The translations under genes and the position numbers were made by a program. The notes under the pieces were generated by a model. The model ran no database searches. It saw only the letters and a program-made list of their open reading frames with translations, and was not told the DNA's origin. From assembly GCA_024734495.1 (NCBI GenBank), contig JALMQS010000075.1, forward strand, positions 7,753,493 to 7,817,492: 64,000 nucleotides of DNA. The letters are read 5' to 3'. Position 1 is the stretch's first letter. Each line of letters starts with the position of its first letter. Shown here one piece after another: positions 41,929-51,811 of this stretch. The DNA comes from Forficula auricularia (lineage: Eukaryota > Arthropoda > Insecta > Dermaptera > Forficulidae).

Positions 41929-42067
41929 AAATTATATTAGGTTGCAGTTGCAACAACATCAGTTGATGTACTCCTGACGTAGGGCTAACAACCCGAAATA
42001 TATTGGGAAATTTAAAAAAAAATATTTCCTCATTGTGTACATCACCAAATCTAACCTAATATAATTT
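41929..42067 (+). mobile_element. Small fold-back with a hammerhead-like relic (family E)
   Basis: AAATTATATTAGGTT (41929-41943) pairs with AACCTAATATAATTT (42053-42067). Inside, GATGTAC pairs with GTACATC. The interior shows CTGACGT (41974-41980), GGG/CCC and GAAA (41995-41998), similar in order to a hammerhead but with T for the invariant A of the core and no clean cleavage triplet. Confidence 0.55.
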
Positions 42068-42110
42068 CCAATTATTATCTAAAATTTTAATAAAATCGTA
42101 CTAAAAAAAT

Positions 42111-42275
42111 CGAGGCTGAGCCGCGATTGGAATTAGGTGTTCACCTCTTTGGAATTAGGTCGAATAATATTGAAATTCATTAGATAATGCCCCTTCATCT
42201 ATTGTCTTCTACTTTTGGAAATGAAAGCGAAGTGGAAGTAGGTGTACACGATATTAGATCGTGGTTCACCCTTCG
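42111..42275. mobile_element. hAT-type MITE, copy 2
   Basis: The ends CGAGGCTGAGCCGCG and GTGGTTCACCCTTCG, with perfect 8-bp flanks AAAAAAAT (42103-42110 and 42276-42283). The interior shares TTAGGTGTxCACC, ATGCCCCTTCATCTATTGTC and TTCTACTT with copy 1. Confidence 0.85.
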
Positions 42276-42284
42276 AAAAAAATG

Positions 42285-42360
42285 GTTTGTGAGGACTCTT
42301 TGAAGTCGCGCTTGATTCGAGACCGATTACAATACTTTATCTGCTTTGTATGGATAAAGT
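42285..42360 (-). repeat. Repeat R4 leader fragment, inverted
   Basis: The reverse complement matches 23046-23115 (TTTATCC, AAAGTATTGTAATCGGTCT, GCTTCAAAG-type blocks). It is squeezed between two hAT MITEs; the second MITE inserted at its end. Confidence 0.6.
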
Positions 42361-42526
42361 CGAGGGGTGAACTGCGATTGGAATTAGGTGTACACCGTCT
42401 TTGGAATTATGTGGAATTATTTTGGAATTCATTAGATAATGTTCCTTCATCTATTGTCTTCTATTTAGAAATGAAAGTGGAAGTGGAAGTAGGTGTATTC
42501 GATATTAGGTCGCGGTTCACCCCTTG
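42361..42526. mobile_element. hAT-type MITE, copy 3
   Basis: The ends CGAGGGGTGAACTGCG and CGCGGTTCACCCCTTG, with a perfect 8-bp duplication GATAAAGT (42353-42360 and 42527-42534). It lies 85 bp from copy 2 in the same orientation. Confidence 0.9.
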
Positions 42527-42704
42527 GATAAAGTAAAAAAAAAATGAGTAGGTAAATTTTGAAAATGACCATTAGCTGCAGAAATATGAAAATGATATTC
42601 TAATGTAGATAAAGATGATTAATGTAAAGATTTAAGCATCTTTTTTGAGTTTCTTTTTTTGAAAAAGATGGAATTTTTTCAAAAATCAACCCAATTATAT
42701 AATA

Positions 42705-42930
42705 TTGAAAAGTGAATTTATTTTTATTTAGAACAAATCAAAGATTTTAGTAGAAATATTTTTACATTGCATATCAGAGGGTTTCGTCCCCTTGGGAATC
42801 GAACCCAAGCGCTAACTAAGCTTGCCGGGCTGTTAGCCATACCCTTAAGACCTCACTCTGATATGCAATGTAAAAATATTTCTACTAAAATCTTTGATTT
42901 GTTCCTAAATAAAAATAAATTCACTTTTCA
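42705..42930 (-). mobile_element. tRNA-like core between 75-bp perfect inverted arms
   Basis: Arms 42705-42779 and 42856-42930 are perfect or nearly perfect inverted copies (TGAAAAGTGAATTTATTTTT ... ATTGCATATCAGAG). Between them, on the minus strand, lies GGTTCGATTCCC (42794-42805), a consensus tRNA T-arm / B box, preceded by GGGTATGGCTAACAGCCCGG. A related one-armed copy is at 2727-2822. A fold-back built around a tRNA-like promoter is unusual. Confidence 0.8.
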
Positions 42931-42979
42931 GTAGATAAAGATGTTTTAAATAGTAAATGTGATTTCAAACAAAACTTTT

Positions 42980-43399
42980 CTTTTTAACCGGCTTCAAAAA
43001 AGGAGGAGGTTCTCTATTCGACTGAATTTTTTTTTTGTGTCTATGTTACCTCATATCTCCGCCAATTGAGAACCGATTTTGAATTTTTTTTGCATTGGGT
43101 TCAGTCTAGCTTCCGAGTGGTCCTGTTTTTTTTTCATTGGTATTAGACCTTTTTTGTTAAGTTTGTTCAGGCCTAACTTCTTTGTTTATAAACCGATTTC
43201 AATGGTTCTTTTTTTATTGGAAAGGGGGTATCGTTGGGATAGTGCCATATTAATTTGGTCAAGTTCTGATGATATGATCAACGACGAAATAACGCAAATC
43301 TCCAATTCTTATGAGCAAATAATCGAAATTATAATAAATAAAATCTTTTATAAAGGAATTATATTAAGTCACTATTAATAACATCACTAAAAAGAGAAA
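42980..43399 (+). mobile_element. Insect repeat (GGCTTCAAAAAAGGAGGAGG type), copy 2 body
   Basis: AACCGGCTTCAAAAAAGGAG, GAGGTTCTCTATTCGACTG, TTGCATTGGGTTCAG, AAACCGATTTCAATGGTTCT and ATTAATTTGGTCAAGTTCTG are the reverse-complement counterparts of 15230-15590. This pattern is widespread in insect genomes. The frame 43079-43378 encodes NFFVYKPISMVLFLLERGY, which matches NFFVYGPISMIIFLLERGY in the other copy; this reflects shared nucleotide ancestry. Confidence 0.7.
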
Positions 43400-43838
43400 A
43401 ATAAAAATTATTTTTATAAAAAAAATAAAACTGACTTCAAAAAACTTAAATGCAATAAATAAAATAATAATAACTTAAAAATAAAATAAAAATCCACTAA
43501 AGGTATAAAATAATTATCTAATTTAGTTACAACTAAACGACGAAATATTAACATGAAATTACTTTTTGAAGTCGGTGCCAAACATATACATTTTATTAAT
43601 CGCACATGACGGATCTTACTTAGTACGTTTGGCGGGTACGCTCGCTTATAGGTATAGTTTGTTTGGCACCGACTTCAAAAAGCCATGTTAATATTTCGTC
43701 GTTTAGTTGTAACTAAATTAGATTATTATTTTATACCTTTTAGTGGATTTTATTTTATTTTTAAGTTATTATTATTTTATTTGTTGCATTTAAGTTTTTT
43801 GAAGTCGGTTTTTGTTTTTTTATAAAAATTATTTTTTT
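43400..43838. mobile_element. Large near-perfect palindrome within the same repeat
   Basis: The arms of about 190 bp (TTACAACTAAACGACGAAAT, TTTTTGAAGTCGGTGCCAAA and mirrors) flank a centre of about 60 bp (43597-43655). Outer ends carry the GACTTCAAAAAA/TTTTTTGAAGTC motif. It is the counterpart of 14908-15205. Confidence 0.85.
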
Positions 43839-44263
43839 GAGTGAGTTATTTAATTGAATAATTATTACTAAAATCAATTCATTTTGTCGTTCTTACTGCA
43901 ATTGTGAATTGTCGTTTAAACGAAATACCTAGAGGTAGAAAAGATCCCAAATTTGGGAGAAATTCAAAGAAGCTCAGTCAGTTCTCGGTCATCAATAGCT
44001 TTCGGAAGGGAGGGTCTGCGTTTCCTTCGATTGATGTTATTGATGGCTTTTTCTTCAAAATCACGAAAATTAATGGCTTTTACTAGGACGTTCTATTCAA
44101 GAGAAAAATAACGAAACACAATCAAATTGGTTAAAAAATTCAACGATGTCTTCCTTCATGGAGCCGTGAATAACATCAGTAAAATAAAGTAAAATTTAAA
44201 ATAAAATATGTTTCTAAAAAGAACCGTGTTTGGTACTTATTTTATTTTTAATAATTTGACTGA
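43839..44263. other. AT-rich sequence
   Basis: No gene or repeat recognised. Confidence 0.35.
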
Positions 44264-44564
44264 GGGTCCAGTTATTGGAAAAAGTTGAAATAAAAGCCAA
44301 CTTTTATTTAATACTTTATTTTGGGCAGACGTAATCGATATTTTACAACGTTTCGAGCGCTAAACCGCTCCTCGTCATCAGTGCACGTCAACCAAGTCAT
44401 AAAAACACGCAAAATATATCTCCAGCAGACGTTTTACATTTGGAATCATTACACTGGTAAACAAGCTATTTCAACGTTGTAAAATATCGATTACGGCTGC
44501 CCAAAATAAAGTATTAAGTAAAAGTTGGCTTTTTATTTCAACTTTTTTTCTAATAACTGGGCCC
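44264..44564 (-). mobile_element. Family F fold-back element with hammerhead-like motif
   Basis: The ends GGGTCCAGTTATTGGAAAAA and TTTTTTCTAATAACTGGGCC lead into arms of about 85 bp (CCAACTTTTATTTAATACTT, TTTACAACG) mirrored at 44472-44564. A hammerhead-like motif lies just inside the left arm on the minus strand; the right half lacks it. No ORF. Confidence 0.8.
44345..44388 (-). ncRNA. Hammerhead-like motif, family F
   Basis: Minus strand: CTGATGA (complement of 44375-44381), C, stem II containing GAGCG/CGCTC with a bulge, GAAAC (44350-44354), then GTTGTA. Core words are perfect. The cleavage site would be GTT or GTA rather than GTC, and stem I pairing is poor, so activity is doubtful. Confidence 0.45.
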
Positions 44565-44880
44565 TTAGCCAATTTATTAAAATATGTTTCATTCTATAAT
44601 ATTTTCATTTACAATGAATAATGCAAAAATAAAAGTGAATGAGGGATGGGATGAAACCAATCGACTTGATTGGGGAATAATGGAATTGAAATAATTATCG
44701 GAAAAGAGGTTTTTTTATTCTATTTAGATTTTTCCTCTTATTAAAAACAAGGACTAAAGATGAATAAGGACACTCGATGGTGGAGAAGTAATCTCCGGAA
44801 TCGAAGCAAAAATACAATGTATACATTAATTAATGTAAAATAATTGGTTTAATAAAATTTATATAAAAAAAATAAATAAA

Positions 44881-44950
44881 AAATAAAAGTTATTTTCTTT
44901 ATAATAAATTTTTGAAAAAATAAAAGTTATTTTCTTTATAATAAATTTTA
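44881..44950. repeat. Tandem duplication of a 33-bp AT-rich unit
   Basis: AAATAAAAGTTATTTTCTTT plus ATAATAAATTTT occurs twice (44881 and 44918), separated by a few bases. It is probably a recent slippage product. Confidence 0.8.
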
Positions 44951-45235
44951 TTCTCCAAAATCTGACAGCTATTAAAGTGTCAATTAATTTATATTATTTT
45001 ACTTGAACATTAAATAATTTTCCAGTATGTTTTTCATTTTTTTTCTCATCAATTGATGAAAAGTGAAATTCACAATATTATATTTATTTCCAGAAAAATT
45101 TTATTCTCATAAATCTAAAAATTATCAATGATTTTATTCTTTTATATTAATACATTTACATCAAATAGTTTTTGGTAGTTTTTAGGTTTCTGTTCTAAAG
45201 TAATACGAAACTCTATTAGTGATGATAAAATGTCT
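44951..45235. other. AT-rich sequence
   Basis: No feature recognised. Confidence 0.4.
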
Positions 45236-45650
45236 GTCTGTTTGTCCATCTGGTTGCAGCTCGTAAATTAAATAAAATACAAGTTTGAAATTTAATTGTT
45301 TTAATTTTCCCTGAAATCAAAAATTGTAGGTATTAATTTTAATCTAATGATTAGATTTGGGAGGTCGGAATTTTTTGTCACTCGTTGTGAGGTATCTCTG
45401 TAAAGAGTTTCATAAAAATAATTAGGGTATTTTTTTTTTAATTTTTATTAAAATATGAGAGAGCCCCAAAACGGCATTTTTAAGTTATTTTAGTACCTGA
45501 CGGCGTTCGGAACTGGCTGAACCTAAAATTATGGAAAAAATCCAGATGTTCAGTCATTCTCTCCTTATCAACGATAAATAACAACAAATTTGATATCTTA
45601 AGTATTTTGGAAGTTACTTACGGAATCCTTTATATGTGAGTGCGGGTTTT
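45236..45650 (+). repeat. Interspersed repeat R3, copy 2
   Basis: Shares with 35395-35850 GAGGTATCTCTGTA, GAGAGCC, TAGTACCTG, GGCTGAAC, TCAGTCATTCTCTCCTTATC and TTTGATATCT in order. It lies just upstream of the GC-rich promoter-like island. Confidence 0.65.
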
Positions 45651-45759
45651 TTTACCTTCTTTAAGGAGAAATCTATTATTTATTTACTTTCTTAAATCCG
45701 AATCTGATGATAATCTTCGGATATTATTTAAGCTTTGTATATTCGATGAGGTCTCTGAG

Positions 45760-46242
45760 ATAGATAGGGTAGGTGGGAGGTGATTGGGTGGTGGGGATGG
45801 TGTCGAGTAGGGGTTGTTTCGAGAGCGAGAGAGAGAGCACGATGAATGGAGCGCCAAGTAAAAGTAAGAGTGAGCCGCTAGACAGGGAAAGAGAGAGCGT
45901 GAGAGAGAGAGGGAAGGCCTCACCCCTCCGGTGAGGCGGCGTGCATTGGCCAGCAACCCCGTGCTTTCGCTTTCTGCCCCTCCCGAGGCTCCGCCCACCA
46001 CCCCCCTCCCGTCCCCGAGGGGTTGAGCTTTGCGCGCTCCCAAAGCCTTCTCACTCGGCCGTTGTGAATGGATCTCGGCGCACGCGAAAAACACGTTGTG
46101 ACTTAAGTGTTGTCGGGAACTGTGTCGGCAATGCGCGGGCCCCGGTGAACCAAAGTGAAAAACCAACAAGACTATCAAAAGGACAGTGTTTGTGAACGTG
46201 GATGAGTGCAATCCAACTGGACGGAGCAACACCGTCGATCAG
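45760..46242 (+). promoter_or_regulatory. GC-rich promoter-like island with GA repeats and a strong splice donor
   Basis: This is the most GC-rich stretch in the window. It contains GA-rich tracts (GAGCGAGAGAGAGAGC at about 45821; GAGAGAGAGAGGGAAGG at about 45901), as expected of GAGA-factor-type promoters, and a CpG-bearing segment (TTTGCGCGCTCCC; CGGCGCACGCG). It ends with a consensus plus-strand donor GATCAG|GTCAGT (exon end 46242). I infer a promoter and a 5' untranslated exon of a plus-strand gene whose coding exons lie beyond recognition or outside the window. The transcription start is undetermined. Long antisense frames here are an effect of high GC. Confidence 0.5.
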
Positions 46243-46414
46243 GTCAGTAGTTATCGAAACCGAAACGACAGACAACAACACGTCTCGGCTCTTTTAGAAA
46301 CAACATCCCATGGACCAAATGACACAAGCAAATACAACAATTATTTGCAAAGAATTAATTAAAGCATGTGTCATTTGCTTGATGTTTAATAATTTTATAC
46401 ATATATAGTATATT
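46243..46414. other. Start of presumed intron
   Basis: Composition falls back to AT-rich within 100 bp of the donor. No feature recognised. Confidence 0.3.
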
Positions 46415-46510
46415 TGTTTACATCAAGCAGGAAACATATTCTGTGATTTATTCCTTATATCTTAAATCTGCTTATCTGCTACTCTCTAAACATCTTTAAT
46501 TGTTAAAATT
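46415..46510 (+). repeat. Family A right-end remnant
   Basis: TTTGTTTACATCAAGCAGGA, CTTATCTGCTACTCTC and TTTAATTG match the right terminus of family A with decay. A partly mirrored AATTAAAGCATGTGTCATTTGCTTGATG lies upstream. Confidence 0.5.
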
Positions 46511-47159
46511 GTTTTACCCTATCAAAAAACTCAATATTATTATTACGTTTTTTTAATATAATCACTAAAAGGAATTGTAATTTTTTATAATAATGTCTTC
46601 AGCCAGATGTAAATATTACCTATATAAAATTATTATTTATTTGAGACTAAATTATGTTTTAAAATTCAATCAGAAAATATAGGGTCTTAATGTTATTCTC
46701 CGCAAAAAAATATTTTTAATTAGTTTTGTAAATTATTGTTTGACTCACTTGAAATATTTTTAGAGGGTATAAATTTGTAAAATTTAATATTTTTGTTAGA
46801 TAATCACAATTTTATTTTTTACTTTTTTTATATATAGGTGTATAATAAAATTAAAATGTACTGTCTAGATAACTTCAAAAATGGCAATTATCAATCTTAA
46901 AAAATGAGCTTCAAATTTTTCTATTGAACGTTTTAAGGGATGTTAATTTCTAAAGTGCAAAACTTGATAAGTTTTTATAAAGAAAAATCCATTAGTGTTT
47001 TGAGAATAAATATATGATTAGCATGTAAATTATATATTTGAGACTATACTTTTCAAAATGGAACACCCACCGTTTCAAATGAAAACAAAACAAGCGTGTA
47101 CTGAGTATTTGGGAAATTTTTAAATTTTACTAGATATTGTAGTTGATTTTTATTTAATC
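46511..47159. other. AT-rich sequence
   Basis: No feature recognised. Confidence 0.4.
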
Positions 47160-47265
47160 AATAACTGAAGACTAATATTGTATATTTATTTACATTAAGC
47201 AGAAGACACATCCTTTGATTTATAAATTACAATTCCGCTTCTGCTAACAAACCTTTTTAATGTGG
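47160..47265 (+). repeat. Family A right-end remnant
   Basis: TATTTATTTACATTAAGCAG, AAGACACATCCTTTGATTTA, then CGCTTCTGCTAACAAACC; decayed version of the family A terminus. Confidence 0.45.
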
Positions 47266-47339
47266 TTAAGGCTTAAAAATAGTAATAAAAATCATATATA
47301 CAGTAAATGTGATCTATAAGAAGATATTTCTAATATATT

Positions 47340-47880
47340 GGAAATCTAAATCAATTAAAGAAGTGATTTCGAATTATCACGGTGCTTGTTTACGATGTAA
47401 ACAAAAAAAAAATCGCCTTGTGTGCAAATCTCGTACTACGGAAACGCGGCTAAAACGTGGAATTTACAAACGTTCCTGAAGGAAAAACCTACTAACGATC
47501 CAACTTTCGACATTCAAAGAGTGAGAGAAAGTCCTCGCTGAATTGGGACCAACAGCTGGCTACCGCCACTAGGAAAAAAACAACACCCGTCGACATTTTC
47601 AAATTAATTTGCTCCTAAATTAATTGTGCCTATGTGTGTGTGTATGTATGTGAAGAAGGCCTGCCGTTTGACGCGATGAAAAGTTACCGGAGCAATTCGA
47701 TTACATCGAGTCGGCCAGTTGACCGCTCAAGTAATCTATTCCAAGTACAAATGCATTATTCATCGCACTCCCTCCCGCTAAACTATTATCTGTGAAAAAT
47801 AGTGGCGTTTTTCTTGCCAACAGCCTGGGAGCAATTTGGCCGAGGCTCGAGATACTATTTATTAGCCTATTTAAAAAATA
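47340..47880. promoter_or_regulatory. Non-repetitive island, candidate enhancer or conserved element
   Basis: It is less AT-rich than its flanks and non-repetitive, and has a perfect inverted forkhead-type site pair at 47386-47404. Further GC-richer blocks follow (AGCTGGCTACCGCCACTAGG; GTCGGCCAGTTGACCGCTC; GGGAGCAATTTGGCCGAGGC). No ORF. Position 1-1.6 kb after the presumed donor at 46242 would fit an intronic regulatory element. Confidence 0.35.
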
Positions 47881-48654
47881 AATAAAGTTAGCGATTTTTT
47901 TTGTTTTTGTTTTTTACTCTTTTTATTCGTTCGCCGGAAAAGAAAGATTATTTAAAATGTTAACCCAACTTATATACATATATTACATCAAAAAATAAAA
48001 ATATAAAATTTTAATATATTTTTACACAGAACAAGATTCAAAAAATATAAGAGTAGAATAAAATACTAGGTAGATTTCACATAAATAAATTCACCTAGAA
48101 CCGACACCAAATTTCTTTAAAATTATCAAAAAATATAATTAACAATGAAATTTTTAAGAGAAAAACAATGAGGGTGCAAATAAACATACCCCTATAGATA
48201 AATGAATTTATATACTTATATATAATATCAGAAAATAATTTTTTGATTGTTTTATTTTGTAAAATAATTACAATTCTTTATAAACACAATTGAAAAACGT
48301 TTAATAAAATTTCAAAATGTTTTGGGAGAAATTCTGCTTTTATCATTTGAAAATTTGAAAAATGTGAAAAATAGTTGCTTTAGATGAGAATAAAAAACAA
48401 CTATGGAATAATTTTCAATTGATAAAGGGAGTATTGAGACGTTCTTGGCAAAAACTCCATGTCATTTTTATGAAAATTTCATATGTGACGCCAATAAATA
48501 GAAGGCACCACTGAATTAGAATATTTTTTTATAACTGATATCAACCAATCCGAAGAATAGATTTACCATAGTTAGAGTAACGTGTATAATTTCATAATAT
48601 AGAAAAAGATCGATCTTACTCGATTAATCAATAAGAAACGCAATGAATAAACAA
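47881..48654. other. AT-rich sequence
   Basis: No gene or repeat recognised. Confidence 0.4.
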
Positions 48655-48960
48655 ACATTTAATGGCGAAATGGTACAATGAGAGAAACTTATTTATATAT
48701 ATTCATCAAAAGTTTCGATGGCTTAATTTTATCATCATCAGGATAAATATCCGTTGCAGTAATGATAACATCAAAACACAAGCTCACAAGTTTTTGTTTT
48801 TGTTATCGATTTTTATATAAACTAAAAATTAAAAAGATAAAAAATGTTCCTAACTACAGTGACGCTTATTTGGCCTGATGATGATGGGATTAAATCATCG
48901 AAACAATTGATAAATAGATAGAATATAAATAAATTGGCTGCTTACTAGCATAAAAATCAC
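48655..48960. mobile_element. Family C fold-back with two diverged hammerhead-like motifs
   Basis: The arms at about 48690-48746 and 48873-48935 are inverted relatives (TATTTATATATATT..; GTTTCGATGGCTTAATTTTATCATCATCAGG with CCTGATGATGATGGGATTAAATCATCGAAAC). The minus motif has core CTGATGA (48735-48741) and GAAAC (48712-48716). The plus motif has CTGATGA (48875-48881) and GAAAC (48900-48904). Stem II is GATG/CATC or shorter, and the expected GTC is replaced (TTTTGATG; AATTGATA). They are probably inactive but share ancestry with family A. Confidence 0.6.
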
Positions 48961-49655
48961 AGCCACACATTTAACTCAACCACTGTCAATAGTTTTTAGA
49001 AAAGTAAATACAAATCCTACTTCTAGTCTCAAACTTTCTGCTCAATAACAAATCCAAACGTTTAATTATTAACATATAGCATGATAATGTCGAAAAAGTT
49101 ACCGTACCGGTAATAGTATTGAAAATACAACTCTCTGGCTTCTGGTAGAAATTTAAATAAATTCACTAAAAAGCTAAGAAGCTAATAAAATATTTTTAGG
49201 AATTCAGTGGTGGAATCTTATGAGGTAGTTTTATCAAAACCTTTCTGGATATGTAACTTGAATGGCAACTGTGATTTCCCTAGAAATGTTTTTCCGACAT
49301 GCATAGATCAATAAAGATATATAATTATTTGAAATTGTGATTCGCTAGACCTCGAAATTAGTATAAAATATAATTTTTGAGTTCTAATGCAATTACTTCT
49401 TTTTTACTATTGATTCAAGCAAACGAAAGTAAAAAAATGAAATATTTTTAAGAACTTCATCAAGAGTGAATAAAACTATATATTACTCCAAAAGAACAAA
49501 TAAAAATGAAATTTAACGATTCGAGTAGAAAACGCAAAACTTACCGGAAAAGAACATTTGCCAGAAGGTAAATAAAGAATCTCCTTGAGGGCGGCAAACA
49601 GCGCGGCACCCGTGTGTGGGTGAAGGTGGAACGCCAAGGGGCAAGGTGTTGCAAT

Positions 49656-49660
<5 letters not shown>
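48961..49660. other. AT-rich sequence
   Basis: No gene or repeat recognised. Confidence 0.35.

Positions 49661-49700
<40 letters not shown>
49661..49700. repeat. (AT)20 microsatellite
   Basis: A perfect AT dinucleotide run of 40 bp. Likely polymorphic and able to extrude as a cruciform. Confidence 0.95.
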
Positions 49701-49702
<2 letters not shown>

Positions 49703-49930
49703 TTTGTCCATTTATTGATTTATTTTTTTTCTCTTCCTTACTGGATGGCTTGGTATCGTATATGAAACTCAACAGCCCTGAGGAAAAAGAATTTCTGTTT
49801 TTATTTCCATTATACAACAAATAGAAACGCCACTGGGAATCATTTCTTAGTGCATTTGAAATTTTTACAGATTTTTCCCCACAGAAAAAATATGTATCTG
49901 TACGAAGGCGTTTGTGTACATTTAATTTTC
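49701..49930. other. AT-rich sequence
   Basis: No feature recognised. Confidence 0.4.
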
Positions 49931-49938
49931 CTTTAAAC

Positions 49939-50358
49939 TAGCGGTCGGTAACGGAGGCGTAATTTTAATGGCCCGCAAAGAAATTCAAATATGTATTATT
50001 TAAATCCACTGAGTTCATTTAATAAAATTTTTAATTAAAAAATTAATTTTGTTTAAACTGTATTATTATATGCAAAATATAATAGAACAAGAACATTATA
50101 TTGCTAATTGATTTGTTACAAAATACTACCTATGGCTTGCAAAACTTCTACCTCAAAGGTGTTAAATTTCCCCCTACTCGGTAAAGTAACAAACGGTCAA
50201 ATAAATGCAAATAAAATTATTAATATATAAATAAATATCTAATGTATATCATACTCAATATCCGTAAATAATTCGTACCTTTAAAAATCTTAATAATCTT
50301 CGAAATTTTAAATTGTGAATTTAGTGGTCAGCAATATTAAAAATATTGCCGACCGCTC
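49939..50358. mobile_element. Non-autonomous hAT element, 420 bp
   Basis: Left end TAGCGGTCGGTAACGGAGGC ... GGCCCGC and right end ATTGCCGACCGCTC form inverted ends of the common hAT type. A perfect 8-bp duplication CTTTAAAC flanks it (49931-49938 and 50359-50366). The AT-rich interior has no transposase. Confidence 0.88.
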
Positions 50359-50366
50359 CTTTAAAC

Positions 50367-51811
50367 CATTGAACCTATAATTATACAATTTTAAATTAGA
50401 GGTCTTAACTAAAAAATAACCAGTGATTTTAAAAATTATTTTCTTAAAGTGCTTTTTTTTAGCACGTGATTAATTTTTTCAAAATTTCGAATTTCAATCC
50501 TTTTATTTTCACTAAGTGAAGTATTGGAATAGTCTCTTCGAAAATGACCTTTTTGAAGTTTTCTAATCTAATAAAATCTATTTGACTTTCATTTTTTTTT
50601 ATTCTAGCCTCAAGTATACAATATTGTATACTATATATATCATTGAAAAAATTCGCGTTTTCTACTCTCAAGAGTCCTAAAAAGTGCCCCAAAGTAAATT
50701 GATCTGTTTGTAAACACGATAACTCAATGAAATTTTATATGCAATTTAAAACTTTACCTAGTTATCGATTCGAGATAGCATAACGAAATTTTGGCTCAAA
50801 TCGACCAACCGGATGGGTCTCATTACTTCCGGTGATTTCATCAAAACAACTCTTAAAGATTTTTTAATTCCCCGTATTTATTTCTAGATATCTACAAAAA
50901 ACATTTCAACATTAAATCGACGGTATATAAATTAAAAATTAAAAGGTAAAAAATATAAATTCATAAGTTCTTAGAATCTTTCGATTAGCATCAAATCCGC
51001 AATCTTGCGCTCTTTTGATTTCTACATAGCTTTTATTCAAAATCGTATAGATGGTAAAGATTAATCAACACAAAGGTTGTTTGTCTATATTTAATTTTGA
51101 CTATTAATAAACTTTTATTTTAAACTAAAATGATGTCGACGACTGATATGTTCATTTTAGAGTCTTAGGGTCATTTCGTTCCATGGTCTCTTCTTTTTGT
51201 GAATTCATCAACATCTTTGAGTTCATTTGTCATCGTTTAGTTGGGAGCTTTGACATGCAACCTCCGATTTTTTAAGTTCCTCAACATGTTTACTACCCCT
51301 GCATAAAATAAAATATTCCACCCTCATTTGTATCTGTTCTCTTGTTATTTCTGATCGAGCTTGAACTTTTCTTAAAAAGCAGGTTTTTAAAACCTGCTAA
51401 TTAACTGGATTATCGTGTTTATAAGTAAACAACGGAGGGGAATTCTATTAAATTATAAATGAACCCGGAGATTAGTCGGAAAAAATAATAATAATCTCTG
51501 TTCGTTATTTCAATTACATCTGATGCCCGTAATCGAAACAAACAAATAATATTTTTAATAATTGTGATGTGCACGCCACGTGAATTTTTGCTTGCATTAA
51601 TAAATAAACCAAAATTTAAAAAAAAAGATCTATTTTATTTTTTAAAGTGCCTACAATATGAATTTTTCGAATTTTAATTTTTAAATTTTTCAAACAAGAG
51701 ATAAGTACAACTTTGCTCACAGATATACGGTTTTTATAAAAATTATAAACAAAAAATAACTTGTGATTTTTGAAAACCACTTTAGAGACATGTACTCAAA
51801 ACATTTAAAAA
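50367..51811. other. AT-rich sequence
   Basis: No gene found. 51155-51300 is slightly GC-richer without open frames. Confidence 0.35.

Noticed and set aside
45684..46281. Long minus-strand frames (182 and 76 codons) over the GC-rich island
   Set aside because: The residues are Ser/Pro/His-rich and low-complexity. High GC removes stop codons, and the splice donor and GA tracts suggest plus-strand promoter/5'-UTR function.
49476..49820. 114-codon minus-strand frame with an (Ile-Tyr)n run
   Set aside because: The run is the translation of the (AT)20 microsatellite; the rest has no recognisable domain.
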